64,000 nt of DNA from Saccopteryx bilineata (Eukaryota > Chordata > Mammalia > Chiroptera > Emballonuridae). The first letter of the stretch is position 1, and each line of letters opens with the position of its first letter. The DNA lies in contig NC_089494.1 of NCBI RefSeq assembly GCF_036850765.1, forward strand, positions 57,739,809 through 57,803,808, in the 5' to 3' direction. Under the pieces are notes generated by a model. It searched no databases. It worked only from the letters and a program-made list of their open reading frames with translations, and was not told the origin of the DNA. Positions 45,689 through 57,769 of the stretch are shown in pieces. The translations under genes and the position numbers were made by a program.

Positions 45689-48017
45689 TGTACCACATCT
45701 TCTTTATCCAACCTTCTATTGAAGGGCTTTTTGGTTGTTTCCATGTCTTGGCCACTGTGAACAATGCTGCAATGAACTTGGGGCTGCATGTGTCTCTATG
45801 TACCAGTGTGTTTGAGTTTTGGGGGTATATACCTAGTAGAGGGATTGCTGAGTCATATGGTAGTTCTATTCTTAATTTTTTGAGGAACCACCACACTTTC
45901 TTCCATAATGGTTGTACTACTTTACACTCCCACCAACAGTGAATGAGTTCCTTTTTCTCCAGTCTCTCTACCACTTGTTATTACCTGCCTTGTTGATAAC
46001 AGCTAATCTAACAGGTGTGAGTTGGTATCTCATTGTAGTTTTGATTTGCATTTCTCTAATAGCTAATGAAGATGAACATCGTTTCATATATCTGTTGGCC
46101 ATTTGTATCTCTTCCTGGGAGAATGTCTGTTCATGTCCTCTTCCCACTTTTTTATTGGATTGTATGCTTATTTGTTGTTGAGTTTTGTGAGTTCTTTGTA
46201 TATTTTGGATATTAGGCCCTTATCTGAGTTGTTTGAAATTATCATTTCCCATTTAGATGGCTGTCTATTTATTTTGTTGTCAGTTTCTCTTGCTGAGCAA
46301 AAACTTCTTAGTCTGATGTAGTCTCATTCATTTATCTTTGCCTTCACTTCCCTTGCCTTTGGAGTCAAATTCATAAAATGTTCTTTATGGCCATGGTTCA
46401 TGAGTTTAGTACCTATGTTTTCTTCTGTGTAATTTATTGTTTCATATCTTATATTTAGGTCTTTGATTTATTTTGAATTAATTTTGGTACAAAGGGACAA
46501 ACTGTAGTCAAGTTTCATTCTTTTGCACGTGGCTCTCCAGTTTTCCCAGCACCATTTGTTGAAGAGGCTTTCTTTTCTCCATTGTGTGGTTTTGGCTCCT
46601 TTATCAAAGATGAAGGTTGACCATATATATGTGGTTTTATTTCTGGGCTCTCTATTCTGTTCTATTGGTGAGTGTCTATTTTTCTGCCAATACCATGCTG
46701 TTTTGATTATCATGGCTCTATAATATAATTTGAAGTCAGGTATTGTAATATCCCCAACTTTGTTCTTTTTCCTTAGAATTACTTTGGCTATTTGGGGTTT
46801 TTTATAGTTCCATGTAAACCTGATGATTTTTTGTTCCATTTCTTTAAAAACTGACATTGGAATTTTGATGGGAATTACATTAAATTTATATATTGCTTTG
46901 GGTGATATGATAATTTTAACTATATTTATTCTTCCTATCCAAGAACAAAGAATATTTTTCCATTTCACTGTATCTTTTTCGATTTCCCCTAACAATGCTT
47001 TGTAGTTTCCATTATATAGGTCCTTTACATTCTTTGTTATGTTTATCCCTAGGTATTTTTTGTTGTTGTTGTTACAACGGTTAAAGGGATTACTTTTTTG
47101 AGTTCATTTTCTGAAGTTTCATTGTTGACATATAAGAAGGCAATAGACTTCTGTATATTAATTTTATATCCTGCGACCTTACTGTATTGGTTTATTGTTT
47201 CTAATAGTCTATTTGTGGAGTCTTTGGAGTTTTCTATGTACAGGATCATATCATCTGCAAAAAGTGAAACCTTTACTTTTTCTTTCCCAATTTGAATGCC
47301 TTTTATTTCTTTCTCTTGTCTGACTTCCCTGGCTAGAACTTCCAGCATTACATTAAATAAGAGTGGAGAGAGTAGGCAGCCTTGTCTTATACCTGATTTT
47401 AAAGGAAATGTTTTCAGTTTTTTGCCATTTAATATGATATTAGCTAATGGTTTGTCATAAATGGCCTTTATTATGTTGATATTTTCCTTCTATACCCATT
47501 TTGTTGAGTGATGTTTTAAACATAAAATGATGTTGTATTTTATCAAATGCTTTCTCTGCATCTATTGATAGGATCATATGGTTTCTCTTCTTTGTTTTGC
47601 TAATATGGTGTATTACGTTAATTGTTTTACATATGTTGAACCATCCTTGTGATTCAGGATGAATCCCACTTGATCATGATGTATTATTTTTTTTGATGTG
47701 TTGTTTTATTCGATTTGCTAGTATTTTGTTTATGACTTTAGCATCTGTATTCATTAAAGATATTAGTCTACAGTTTTCTTTCTTTGTGTTGTCCTTGCCA
47801 GGTTTTGGTATGAGGGTTATGTTGGCCTCATAAAATGTGTTTGGAAGTATTGCTTCTTCTTCAATTTTTTGGAAGACTTTGAGTAGAATAGGAACCAAAT
47901 CTTCTTTGAATGTTTGATAGAATTCACTAGTATAGCTGTCTGGCCCTGGACTTTTATTTTTTGGGAAGTTTTTCATAGTTGTTTCTACTTCCTTCCTGCT
48001 TATGGGTCTGTTTATGC

Positions 48018-48229
48018 CAGGGGTCGGCAAACTCATTAGTCAACAGAGCCAAATATCAACAGTACAACGATTGAAATTTCTTTTGAGAGCCAAATTTTTT
48101 AAACTTAAACTATATAGGTAGGTACATTCCTTACTGAGGTAGCGTCCGCACATGGTATTTTGTGGAAGAGCCACACTCAAGGAACCAAAGAGCCACATGT
48201 GGCTTGCGAGCTGCAGTTTGCCGACCAGG
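48018..48229. mobile_element. Non-autonomous hAT transposon (family H/I), about 212 bp
   Basis: Left end CAGGGGTCGGCAAACT; right end 'AGTTTGCCGACCAGG', where the terminal CCCTG is changed. Homologous in reverse to 14027-14217. Left octamer GTTTATGC; the right copy is not clean ('GCTTTAGG'). It sits inside L1 ORF2, so it is younger than that L1. Confidence 0.88.
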
Positions 48230-50183
48230 GCTTTAGGCTATCAGCTTCTTCGTGACTCAGTCTAGGAAGATTGTATTGTTCTAGGAATTTATTCATTTCT
48301 TTGAAATTGTTAAATTTGGTGGCATATAGTTTTTCATAGTATTATGCAATAATTCTTTGTATATCTATAATATCTGTGGTAATTTCTCCCTTTCATTTTG
48401 GATTTTGTTTATATGAGTCCTTTATCTTTTTTCATCAGTCAGTCTTGCCAAGGGTTTGTCAATTTTGTTGATCCTTTCAAAGAACCAGCTCCTTGTTTTA
48501 TTGATTCTTTCTATAGTTTTTCTGTTCTCTATTTCATTTATTTCTGCTCTGATTTTCATTATTTCCTTTCTTCTGCTGGTTTTAGGTTGCCTTTGTTCTT
48601 CTTTTTCAAGTTCCATAAGATGTGGTGTTAAGTTGTTTATTTAAGCTTTCTCTTGTTTGTTCATATAAGCCTACAGTGATATGAACTTCCCCCTTATTAT
48701 TACTTTTGCTGCATCCCAGAGATTCTGATATGTCCTGTTGTCATTTTCATTTGTCTGTACATATCTTTTCATCTCTTTTATTTCTTCTGTGATCTATTCA
48801 TTTTTTAGAAGTATGTTGTTTAATTTCTACATTTCTGTGGCTTTGTTTATTTCTTTTTTGCAGTTGAATTCTAGTTTGAAATCTTTATGGTCAGAGAATA
48901 TGCTCGGTATAATTTCAATCTTTCTAAATTTGTTGATGTTAGTTTTGGGGCCCATCATATCGTCAATTCTCGAGAATGTTCCATGTACACTGGAGAAAAA
49001 TGTATACTCTGACATTTTGGAATGAATGTCCTGTAGATGTCCATCATATCCAATTGTTCTAGTGTTTCGCTTAAGGCCAATATTTCTTTATTGATTTTCT
49101 GTTTGGATGAACGATCTAGAGCCGTCAGCGTACATGTACTGAGGTCTCCAAGTATGATTGCATTTTTGTTGGTTTTTATTTTTAGATTAGTTAGTAGATG
49201 TCTTATATACTCTGGTGCTCCTTGGTTTGGTGCATATATAATAAGAAGTGTTATATCTTCTTGATTCAATGTCACCTTTATCATTATGAAATGTTCATCT
49301 TTGTCTCTGATAACTTTTGCTGTCTTGTAGTCAGCTTGTTAGATATGAGTATGGCTACACCTGCTTTTCTTTGGATATTATATGCTTGGAGAAACATTTT
49401 CCAACTTTTCACTTTGAATTTGTTTTTTTCCTTGTAGCTTAGATGTGTTTCTTTAAGGCAGAATATAGTTGGATTTTCTTTTTGACCCACTCTGCTACTC
49501 TGTGTCTTTTAATTGGTGAGTTCAACCTATTTACATTTAAAGTAATTATTGACACTTAAGGGTTTCCTACTGCCATTTTATATATTGCTTTCTGATAGCT
49601 CTGTTTCTTGTTAGGTTCTTCTCTTTTGTTTTTCTGTCATTTATTTTTGTTTGGTAGTATTCCATGCTTCTTTTTTATGTTTTGTCTTTTTTTAAGCCAT
49701 GTGTTTCTGTAGTGTTTTTTTCAGGGGTGGTTACCATTAGATAATAAAAAGTATATATATCATATTCATTGTAGTACATTATCTCATGAGTGCTTCTGCA
49801 CTCCATCCTCCTTTGCTACTGCTAATCTTTGTCCTCTCCCCTTTTTTGTTTTTGTTGACACAGATTATTCTTTTTTTTATAATCTTGTTGGAGCTTTTAC
49901 TTGTGATTTCATTTTGTTTTGTTCTTTGTATCTGGACTGGATATCCCCCTATAGTATTTCCTGAAGTGGGGGTTTTCTGGTGATAAACTCCATCTTCTTC
50001 TCTATATCTGTGAATGTTTTTTATTTCCCCTTCGTACTTGAAGGATAGATTTGACAGATATCAAAAATCTTAATTTTAATACAGTCCCATTGCTCAATCT
50101 TTCTTTTATATTATTTTTTTATGTCTTTATAAATCTTCTCTGGAGACTAAAAGTCTTAAGAAACCTTAGAAAACCCTTTCCTA

Positions 50184-50418
50184 CCCTGACCAGGCAGTGG
50201 TACAGTGGATACAACATCAGCCTGAGATGCAGAGGACCCAGGTTTAAAGCCCCAACATTGCCAGCTTGAGTGCAAGCTCACCTGGCTTGAGCGCAAGCGT
50301 ACCCAGTTTGAGCGTGGGCTCACCAGCTTGAGTGCTGGGTTGCTGGCTTGAGTGTAGGGTCATAGGCATGCCCCATGGTTGCTGGCTTAAGCCCAAAGGT
50401 CACTGGCCTGGCTGTAGC
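50184..50418 (+). mobile_element. Truncated SINE (type C)
   Basis: 'CCCTGACCAGGCAGTGGTAC' head with repeated 'GGCTTGAGCG' units, ending abruptly at 'CACTGGCCTGGCTGTAGC' with no CT tract or A-tail. A 3' deletion rather than normal priming. Confidence 0.8.
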
Positions 50419-50574
50419 TTTTCTGATATTTAATACATTTAACCTTCTGATTTTTAAAAATATGACATTATCTGTTTTCATCTTTTTTCCTACAGATAAT
50501 CATTTATTCTCAGCTCCATTACTGACTAGCCTGTCCTCTTCCTAATGATCTGACATATACCAAAATTCTAACTG

Positions 50575-50985
50575 TGTGTGTAGGATTGTGTTCTAAACTG
50601 ACTTGTGTTCTCCCAAACTGCACGTGTTGAAGCCCTAACCCCCAATGAAACTTTACTAAGATATAGGGCCTTTAAGAGGTAACTAAGATACAATGAGGTC
50701 ATAAAGGTATGGCCCTAATCCCACAGAACTGGTGTTCTCATTAGAAGAGGAAGGAACACCGGGGAGAACACGCAGAGAGAAAAAGCCACATGAAGACTCA
50801 GAGAATAGATGACAACTGTACACAACATCTGCAAGCCAAGGACAGAGTCCCCAACAGAAATGAACCCTGACATCACTTTGATCTTGGGCTCCTTAGCCTC
50901 CAGAAATGTGAGAAATAAATTTGTGTTTTAAACCACCCAGTCCGTGGTATTCTGTTATGGCAGCCCTAACAAATTAATATGGCAT
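50575..50985 (+). mobile_element. ERVL-MaLR LTR (MST/MLT1 type)
   Basis: 'GTGTTGAAGCCCTAACCCCCAAT', 'AGATATAGGGCCTTTAAGAGG', 'GAACTGGTGTTCTCATTAGAAG', 'CTGCAAGCCAAGGACAGAG', 'CAGAAATGTGAGAAATAAATTT' and 'CACCCAGTCCGTGGTATTC' follow the MaLR LTR end to end. Same family as 10988-11330 in the other orientation. Confidence 0.88.
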
Positions 50986-50989
50986 GTTT

Positions 50990-51125
50990 GGAGGCTTTTT
51001 ATTATATTCTACTGGTCAACTTATCTGTCCCATGCCAGTACTACACTAAATTTCTATAACTTCATTAAGAGGTCTTGATATACAGTAGGGCAAGACCCTC
51101 CTCCTTACTCTGACCATATAAATAT
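50990..51125 (-). repeat. Old L1 fragment, antisense
   Basis: 'TTCTATAACTTCATTAAGAGG' and 'CAGTAGGGCAAGACCCTCCTCC' are reverse-strand L1 ORF2 text. Confidence 0.5.
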
Positions 51126-51408
51126 GTTTAAGGTAAAACTCTGATAGAACTTATTCTACAATAGAACATCTCTCACCCTCTCTTCTCTGTATCCCTGTTG
51201 CATCTGATGGGCACCACCATGCTATCAGTTTTGGATTGCTCCCCATACATGTTCCATGGGCATGGTCTCATACTTAATGTAAGAATCAGCAAACATGATG
51301 GCCACAAAGGAAATATTCACTGAAACTGCTACTTTATGGCTAATAATGAGAGCAGAAATGTCTCTACTGTGGCCACTACCAGTGCCTGGGCTTTCATGCG
51401 CTGAGATT
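51126..51408. other. No recognised feature
   Basis: Nothing supported here. Confidence 0.35.
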
Positions 51409-51426
51409 CATGACTCCTCCTTTCTT

Positions 51427-51805
51427 TTTCTTTTTTTTTTTTTTAAGGAGGGGGGATAAGGATCAGACAAGGATAGACAAATAGGAGGGAGAGAGATGAG
51501 AAGCATCAACTCGTTGTTATGGCACTTCAGCTGTTCATTGATTGCTTTTTCATATGTGCCTTGACTAGGGGGCTCCATCTGAGCCAGTGACCCCTTGCTC
51601 AAGCCAGCAACCTTGGGCTTCAAGCCAGTGACCTTTGGGCTCAAGCCAGCAACCATGGGGTCCTGTTAGTGATCCCACACTCAAGCCATTGACCCTGCAC
51701 TTAAGCTGGTGAGCCCATACTCAAGCTGGCAACCTCAGGGTTTTGAACCTTGGTCTTTGGTGTCCTAGGTCAATGCTCTATCCACTGTGCCACCGCCTGG
51801 TCAGG
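51427..51805 (-). mobile_element. SINE (type C)
   Basis: Minus-strand start 'GCCTGACCAGGCGGTGGCAC' and several 'GGCTTGAGC' units. TSD CATGACTCCTC (about 51409-51419, 51806-51816). Confidence 0.9.
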
Positions 51806-51820
51806 CATGACTCCTCTTTT

Positions 51821-52640
51821 CTTTTCACTGTAAAATAATAGTGCAGAGGATCCAGCACTGGAGAAAAAGGATTAACTGTTTCATTATGAAAATGCACTAT
51901 GGAAGTAAAAATCTATCCTGAAAGAGGCTAGGAAACAGTCATTCCATCATTTACAAAAGATGGAAGTTTTACTATAAGACAATCACCAGGCTAGGTGATG
52001 TAGAAACCAAGTCAAATAAAAGGAAATCAATCACTGAAAGGACCTGGAGTCTAGAGGGAGAGATACACATGTAAAGAAATAACAGCAACTGCAGAATACA
52101 CACTACACTCAGTGGAGCACACACATGGGAGTAATCAACTGGGAAAACCGTTAGACTGGTTGGTGTCCCTGTTCTGCTACTCAGCTCCTATAACAGGCAT
52201 TCTTTTATAAATAACTCCTCTTTCAAACACTTCCAAAGGGTAAGGAGATCTTCAGAGAACAGAACATTTTCACATAGTATTGGTTGTTCTCCACTTGCCC
52301 CTCCCTACCCTGGACCCATTATCCAACTTTCTCTGACCTCTCTGAGCTCCAGGAAGCCAACCTCTATAGCCCCTATCACTCAGGATCCCTTACTTTAGCT
52401 CCCAGATAGATTTGGCTAACAAGACACCTGCAGGAGTCTGGAGAGTAGAGGAGAAAGGAGCCCCATCTCCTTGCCTGCCCCTGCCTGGGCTCCAGCTGGA
52501 GCTACACTGACAGCACCATGGCCAGAGCATTCACTGGGTCCCACGAACATTGCTTCCTCCTTTGTTCCTTCTAACCTAGAGCTGGTCCCACTGTTGCTAG
52601 CTCTGCAGTGCTTGGCTATCACCTGGGAGTACCCTGAACT
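51821..52640. other. Unassigned sequence
   Basis: I see no gene or clear repeat in about 0.8 kb. The frame at 52416-52622 (-) has no known domain. Confidence 0.35.
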
Positions 52641-52656
52641 CTGCTCTTGACTCTTT

Positions 52657-53051
52657 TTTTTTTTTTTTTGTATTTTTCTGAATCTGGAAACGGGGAGAGA
52701 CAGTCAGACAGACTCCCGCATGCGCCCCACCGGGATCCACCCGGCACGCCCACCAGGGGTGACGCTCTGCCCACCAGGGGGCGATGCTCTGCCCCTCCAG
52801 GGCATCGCTCTGCCACAACCAGAGCCACTCTAGCGCCTGGGGCAGAGGCCAAGGAGCCATCCCCAGCGCCCGGGCCATCTTTGCTCCAATGGAGCCCTGG
52901 CTGCGGGAGGGGAAGAGAGAGACAGAGAGGAAGGAGTGGGTGGGAGTGGAGAAGCAAATGGGTGCTTCTCCTATGTGCCCTGGCCGGGAATCGAACCTGG
53001 GTCCCCCGCATGCCAGGTCGACGCTCTACCACTGAGCCAACCGGCCAGGGC
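52657..53051 (-). mobile_element. Long SINE (type A), copy 8
   Basis: Minus-strand start GCCCTGGCCGGTTGGCTCAG. Perfect TSD CTGCTCTTGACTCTTT (52641-52656, 53052-53067). It carries 'CCACCAGGGGGCGA' at 52771-52784 and a shortened module to its left. The 137- and 140-codon frames are artefacts. Confidence 0.95.
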
Positions 53052-53067
53052 CTGCTCTTGACTCTTT

Positions 53068-53952
53068 AAATCATTCCTTCATTAAATGCTCCCCAGTTAC
53101 ACCTTAAGTATGTGCCATCCTTTTCTTGACTGAAACCATAATTTTCTGGAACTTCATATTTCTAGAAAATACCTTAGCAAAGCTTACATTTCAATGGGCC
53201 TGATATATGGACAATATCATCATTGCCCAGCCTGTATAGAGTGAATACCTTGGACAGCACCCTTTACTAATGCTGGAGGGGCTGGTTTCAACTACAGCAA
53301 AATCTGCACTTCTGTACCTGGTTTGAGACCAGCAAAAAATAGAGTCTTAAGAAGAGCTCTGGTTATTTCAGGAGTAAGTTATATACTTTTTAAAAATGTA
53401 ATAGACAAGTTAAGCACCTGATGGAGAGCTTGGAAGGCAGAGAAGGGTCAGCTCACTGAAATCCCTAGAACGGCTTTAGTCTCAGGGAAACAGTGCCTCT
53501 CTGCCCAAGTCTGCACTCTGCTTATGTGAGCAGCTGAAATGCTGCCACCTGTCAAAAGAAACACCCCGCTATAGAGCATTTTAAAAAAAAACAAAAAACA
53601 AATAAACAAACAAAACCTGACTTTAACTATACTAATTCAAATCTGTAACAGTTCTGATTTATGTACACCAAGTAAAAGCACATCCTATAATTCTAAGTGG
53701 CATCATTCTGGTGGTGGAAAAATCAATCATGATTTAATCAATCTACAATGGAGAGTTCAGAAAAAAATAAAAAGAAAAAACAACAACAACGTTAGTTTCT
53801 TAAAGCAGAATTGATCAAACACATTACACGGACAAATCTGTTTCAATGAAAAAAATATTTTTATTGTATTCTTCTTAGAAATCTCCATCATTCTTTTTGC
53901 CTCCCCAGATATTCATATACTGACCATGGATTTTTTTCCTAAACATAAATTT
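53068..53952. other. Unassigned sequence
   Basis: No gene or repeat family recognised. Short (A/C)-rich tracts near 53580-53615 and (CAA)n near 53780. Confidence 0.35.
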
Positions 53953-54135
53953 TCAGTCTTCCTTCTCTGTGTCTTTCTGCTCACTCTGTGCTACAGTGTT
54001 CTCTGAAGCATGAACCATTTGCTCGTGTTTATTATTTTGATTTCTACTGCTGACTTCAGTGCAACCTTCCTTCCCACCTGACCTATCCCCATTCTCGATT
54101 CCCTTCTCTTTCATTTTCTTCCTCCCTGAGTTCAT
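53953..54135 (-). other. Short polar open frame, possible gene fragment
   Basis: A 60-codon frame on the minus strand (ends ...QSEQKDTEKED stop) is rich in Lys, Glu, Asn and Gln, as in many disordered C-termini. The codons upstream continue the frame for about 11 residues before a stop. An AATAAA signal lies about 95 bp downstream on the minus strand (near 53853-53858). This might be a terminal exon or a processed-pseudogene end. I do not recognise the protein, and see no convincing splice acceptor upstream. Confidence 0.25.
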
Positions 54136-54955
54136 GATAAGATCAGGGCATAACCTTTGCTTCCCTCAACATTAGCAGAGTCCTAATCGGCAAATGTACT
54201 TCCAATGCCACTCTAACACCACAGTACCTCCCTTCAGCTGTGGCATTCCCACAGGGACTTGGACTATCTTTGGGGCATTTGATTAGAAGCAAGTGAGGTT
54301 GCCCGGGCAACCGCTCCAAATTGTCCTAGGATGCCTGGCAAGTGAATTTGATGCAGCCTGCTGTGAAGGTCACACTAGCCAACCCTGTGACAGTGAAAGG
54401 CACAGTCTCTGCAGTCAGCTAAGGGCTCAGAGAACATCCATCAAGATGAGCTCAATAACATTTGCATACTCATAAAATTGTCAGACTCCCAAAGCCATTA
54501 GGATCCATGTGAACAGACTATTTCAGAGAGCCAAATATACTAACTTTGAAAGGGAATAACAATAGGTAAGTGTGCTAAAATCATTAAAAAGAAAACTCTA
54601 AAATCCAACCAGATGGAATCCAATTGCTCAGCTGGTGCAAACACTTCAGCTACATGACTTTCTCAAATGATTTAAAAACAGTTCTACCTACCCTGAGGCA
54701 AGGCAATAAACTGAACGGCTTAGAAAGAGTCACTCCATGCCCTTTCTGTCCCGTAATTTCCTTAGATAAGAAGGGTTTAAAACATTATTCTCAAATAGCA
54801 AGACCAAAAATTGAAAAACATGACCATCCATATCCACTAAAATACTATTATATTTGACTAAATTTCACTCAAAATTCCAATCTAGTGTGAAAACACCTAT
54901 AATGCAGAGAAGAAATCCAGTCTCTCAAGTGTGAAGTGCTCTCGCAAAACAATAA
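54136..54955. other. Unassigned sequence
   Basis: Nothing recognised. Contains the G/C-balanced 'GGTTGCCCGGGCAACCGC' palindrome at about 54298-54315. Confidence 0.35.
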
Positions 54956-54959
54956 ACCC

Positions 54960-55655
54960 AAAGACAAGACTAAGCCTATAGGGGAATGGGAAAAGAACAT
55001 AAAACTCACCAGTTTACCACAAATTCAAATGGACAACCTAATACAGAGAAACGCTAAGCCTGAAAAAGACACAATTTAAAACAACAAGAAACCACTTTTC
55101 ACATAACAGATTGATAAAGAATTAGAATAAACTTCTGGGAAACTAATCTCAAAACAAGTCTCCCAAGCCTTCAACATATTTCTGTTTTGATATAATAAAT
55201 CCTACATTTAAGAGTTTATCTTAAGTATATAATCAGGCAAGTGTCCAATCATGTACACAAAGATGTTCATCACAATATTGCTTACTGTAGCAAGAATTCA
55301 ATCACAACCTATGTGGTTCAGCAAATCTTTGCAGCCATTCTAAAGGATGACATAAATATATAATCACCAATAAGGAAAAGTGCTTCAAATACTTTCTCTG
55401 GTTGGGCCAAGGGGTAAGAAAAGGTTCAGGCTTATAATGTAGCATGGTTCCATTTTATAAAAATAAATGATTTATAGAAATATAAACCTTAGGGAAGAAA
55501 ACGAAGGTATTTAACACTAAATATTATTTATTTCTGGATAGTGAAATTATGGGTGATTTTGTGTGCCACAAATACTACTTCCCATAACAACATTTTGTAT
55601 TGAAATGTTAAAAGGAATTGTAATATAATTTTCATCCATGCCAAGATTGTTTTTT
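54960..55655 (+). repeat. Old L1 (L1M) ORF2 end and 3' UTR
   Basis: 'AGTATATAATCAGGCAAGTG', 'GATGTTCATCACAATATTGC', 'CAGCCATTCTAAAGGATGA' and 'GATAGTGAAATTATGGGTGA' follow the L1M 3' region in order. Confidence 0.7.
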
Positions 55656-57750
55656 TTCCCAGCAAACTTTTGCTTTAGGCCAAGATTATCAAAACTCTGC
55701 AAAATCTGAGTCTCTACAAATTAGAGTACAATAAGTCCTTAAACATCTATAGATTTTAGGTGGATTTATAGATGAGAGATTAAAACGGCATCACCAGCAT
55801 CCGCTCCTGGAAGCAAGGCTGGTTACCTGGGAAAGTGCAGCCTAGGATTGATCCCTGATATAACCTCAGGTTCAGAACTTTCTGGAGTTGGACAGAACGT
55901 ACTACAAACCATCACTAGTTACAGTCTCTATAAGGGTGATTCCTTTAGCAGATGCCTTCCCTATTTTTCCTCCATTCGCAATGTGTACCATGGAGAAGGA
56001 GAGAGAAAAGCCAAGAATGTAACAGAGAACATGGTATCTGAGAGTGTGCATGGAGCTCTATGCTGGTTTACTCCAGTGGGGACAATTTAAATGCTGTGTC
56101 TGGGAGCAGTCACTTGACAGTTCTGGTCTGGGCTCAGGAAAGCAAAACCATGCATTTATACCTTTCTGCCAAGTAAAAGTATCTAAAGCTTACTACTTTG
56201 TGTATCATAGATTGTGAAAAAGCCCCCCTTCCCACACCAAAAAACATGATTGGTTGTCTGACTCAATTATCCAGTGAGTATCACTCACTAATCAAAGCCA
56301 CACCTCTGCTAATTCAATCCGCATCTCTATAAAAATGGATTGTATTGACTGATGGACAGTGCTGTTTTATCCTTAAACTGAGGATCAACTAACAGCATTG
56401 TGGGGATATTTAAAATGTATTACTTGGGGAAGGTATCTTATAACACATACAACACGTTTAGGATCATATAATCTGTGATTTAACTTACATTTCCCCAAAA
56501 TCACACTCAATGGTTCATCCACACTTGTATGGTGCTTCCCTTCAGTTTCACTCTCTAATGACATACCCATTTATGAAAGCCTGTGTATTTACTTTACAAT
56601 GCATTCTTTCAAGTGGTATTGCAAGCTTATCAGGTGTTTCCTAGAGATATTTCCACCCTACACTACCAGAATTGATAACCTACGCCCATCCAAGTTTAAC
56701 CTATGCCCCCCTCAAATTATTTTAAATCAGGAATGTATTTCTTCTTTCTTTTCTTTTTCATTTCCCTCTCTCTCTTTTTAAGGCATATACTGAGTGAAGC
56801 CCAAGTTGTGTACAATCGGGACTTCGAGAGACTGTTTTGCTGTGGTTAGACCTTACAATTTATGAACAGTCAAAATGGCCGAGCCCCAGAATGACAGGGG
56901 AAACAAAGAGGTTCTTTACCACAGAGAGACCTTGAGCAGCCTCAGTGGGCTAAAGAGTCAATTACGTCCGAGGTATGCCCAAAACAGAGCCTGGCTTAAT
57001 GGATACAGTTATCTCATGGGGGCAGTTTTTTTCAGATGCCTTCATTGCCCAGCCACACTCTAGAAACATCCTGTGACTATTTTCCCATGCACTGTGTCAG
57101 TAACACGCTAAAAATCCAAAACGACCAGAAAATCCACTTCAGGAAGGGATCCTGATGACAGCAACATAAGCAGGATGACAGCAGGCTGTGGACGCGTCTC
57201 AGCTGATGACGCTTCTGCAACATGTCCTACTTCCAAAAGAAAATACATTTTAACTTCTGCACTCTTCTCTATAAAACAGAATAAGGCCATATACCTATGA
57301 GAAATATTTTATAAAAAAAGATTTCAAATTCCAATGAGAAATTTGTTCATTTTTCAACTAAAAAAAACATGGTGGAAGATGCATTTCCCATTAATCCAAG
57401 GTAGCCAATGAGCACACAAGAACCTGGTTTCTCAAGCCTCAGCCAAACCGGTTTGCAAATCTCAGCATCTGGTTAAGTGTATGCCCAGGTGCCACTGGCA
57501 CACAGTAGTTACTCCATCGGGACTGCAGGGAAGCGGAGTCCCATGATCAGCTCACAGATCACACTGCACGATTCCTTCCTCTGCCAGTATCTCCAGCCCC
57601 TTTCCTAGGCACTCAAAATCTGACAACTTGCAAAATTAATTGTATTGTCACTTTTCAAACCTATAGAATACTAGTAAGAAGAATGTCCTGAATTTGTTGC
57701 CTTGAAATGGCATTGCTCAGGTGGCATTGGGGTGATGGTGAAGGTAGTTA
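55656..57750. other. Unassigned sequence, about 2.1 kb
   Basis: The longest stretch without a recognised recent insertion in the window. Frames at 55848-56090 (+), 56385-56570 (-), 56599-56781 (+), 56875-57063 (+) and 57108-57290 (-) are short and lack domains I know. It is the best place to look for conserved noncoding DNA or a missed exon. Confidence 0.4.
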
Positions 57751-57769
57751 TTTAAAACTGCCCACCCTG

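Larger units (their letters stand above)
45078..49557 (-). pseudogene. L1 ORF2 (endonuclease/reverse transcriptase) pseudogene
   Basis: ORF2 starts near 49557 with 'ITLNVNRLNSPIKRHR', the beginning of the AP endonuclease domain. The endonuclease segment (48955-49490) shows 'LKETHL' and 'IYAPNQGAP', and the usual GDFN reads GDLS. The reverse transcriptase has '[16 protein letters not shown]' (47674-48036) and the catalytic '[10 protein letters not shown]' (47049-47348). The C-terminal region reads 'IIRFTWNYKKPQIAK' (46468-46995) and '[15 protein letters not shown]' (45690-45974). It is split by frameshifts, stops and two insertions, so no intact protein is made. On this strand, ORF2 would have supplied the nicking and reverse transcription used by L1 and, in trans, SINEs. 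Confidence 0.92.
44950..50170 (-). mobile_element. Large L1 (about 5 kb), antisense, with nested SINE and hAT
   Basis: Reading leftward, it covers an ORF1/5' side (49570-50170), nearly all of ORF2 and part of the 3' UTR. The SINE at 45240-45688 and the hAT at 48018-48229 interrupt it. Compared with the L1 at 14655 it lacks the last roughly 130 bp of the 3' UTR and any A-tail at its left edge. It is inactive. Confidence 0.9.

Noticed and set aside
45222..45974. Open frames of 111-169 codons on both strands
   Set aside because: They translate the type A SINE and adjoining L1 text; the same peptides recur at every type A copy.
54298..54315. 'GGTTGCCCGGGCAACC' palindrome as an RFX (X-box) site
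   Set aside because: It does resemble the RFX motif (GTTGCC...GGCAAC), but a single short match without context is not enough to call a regulatory site.
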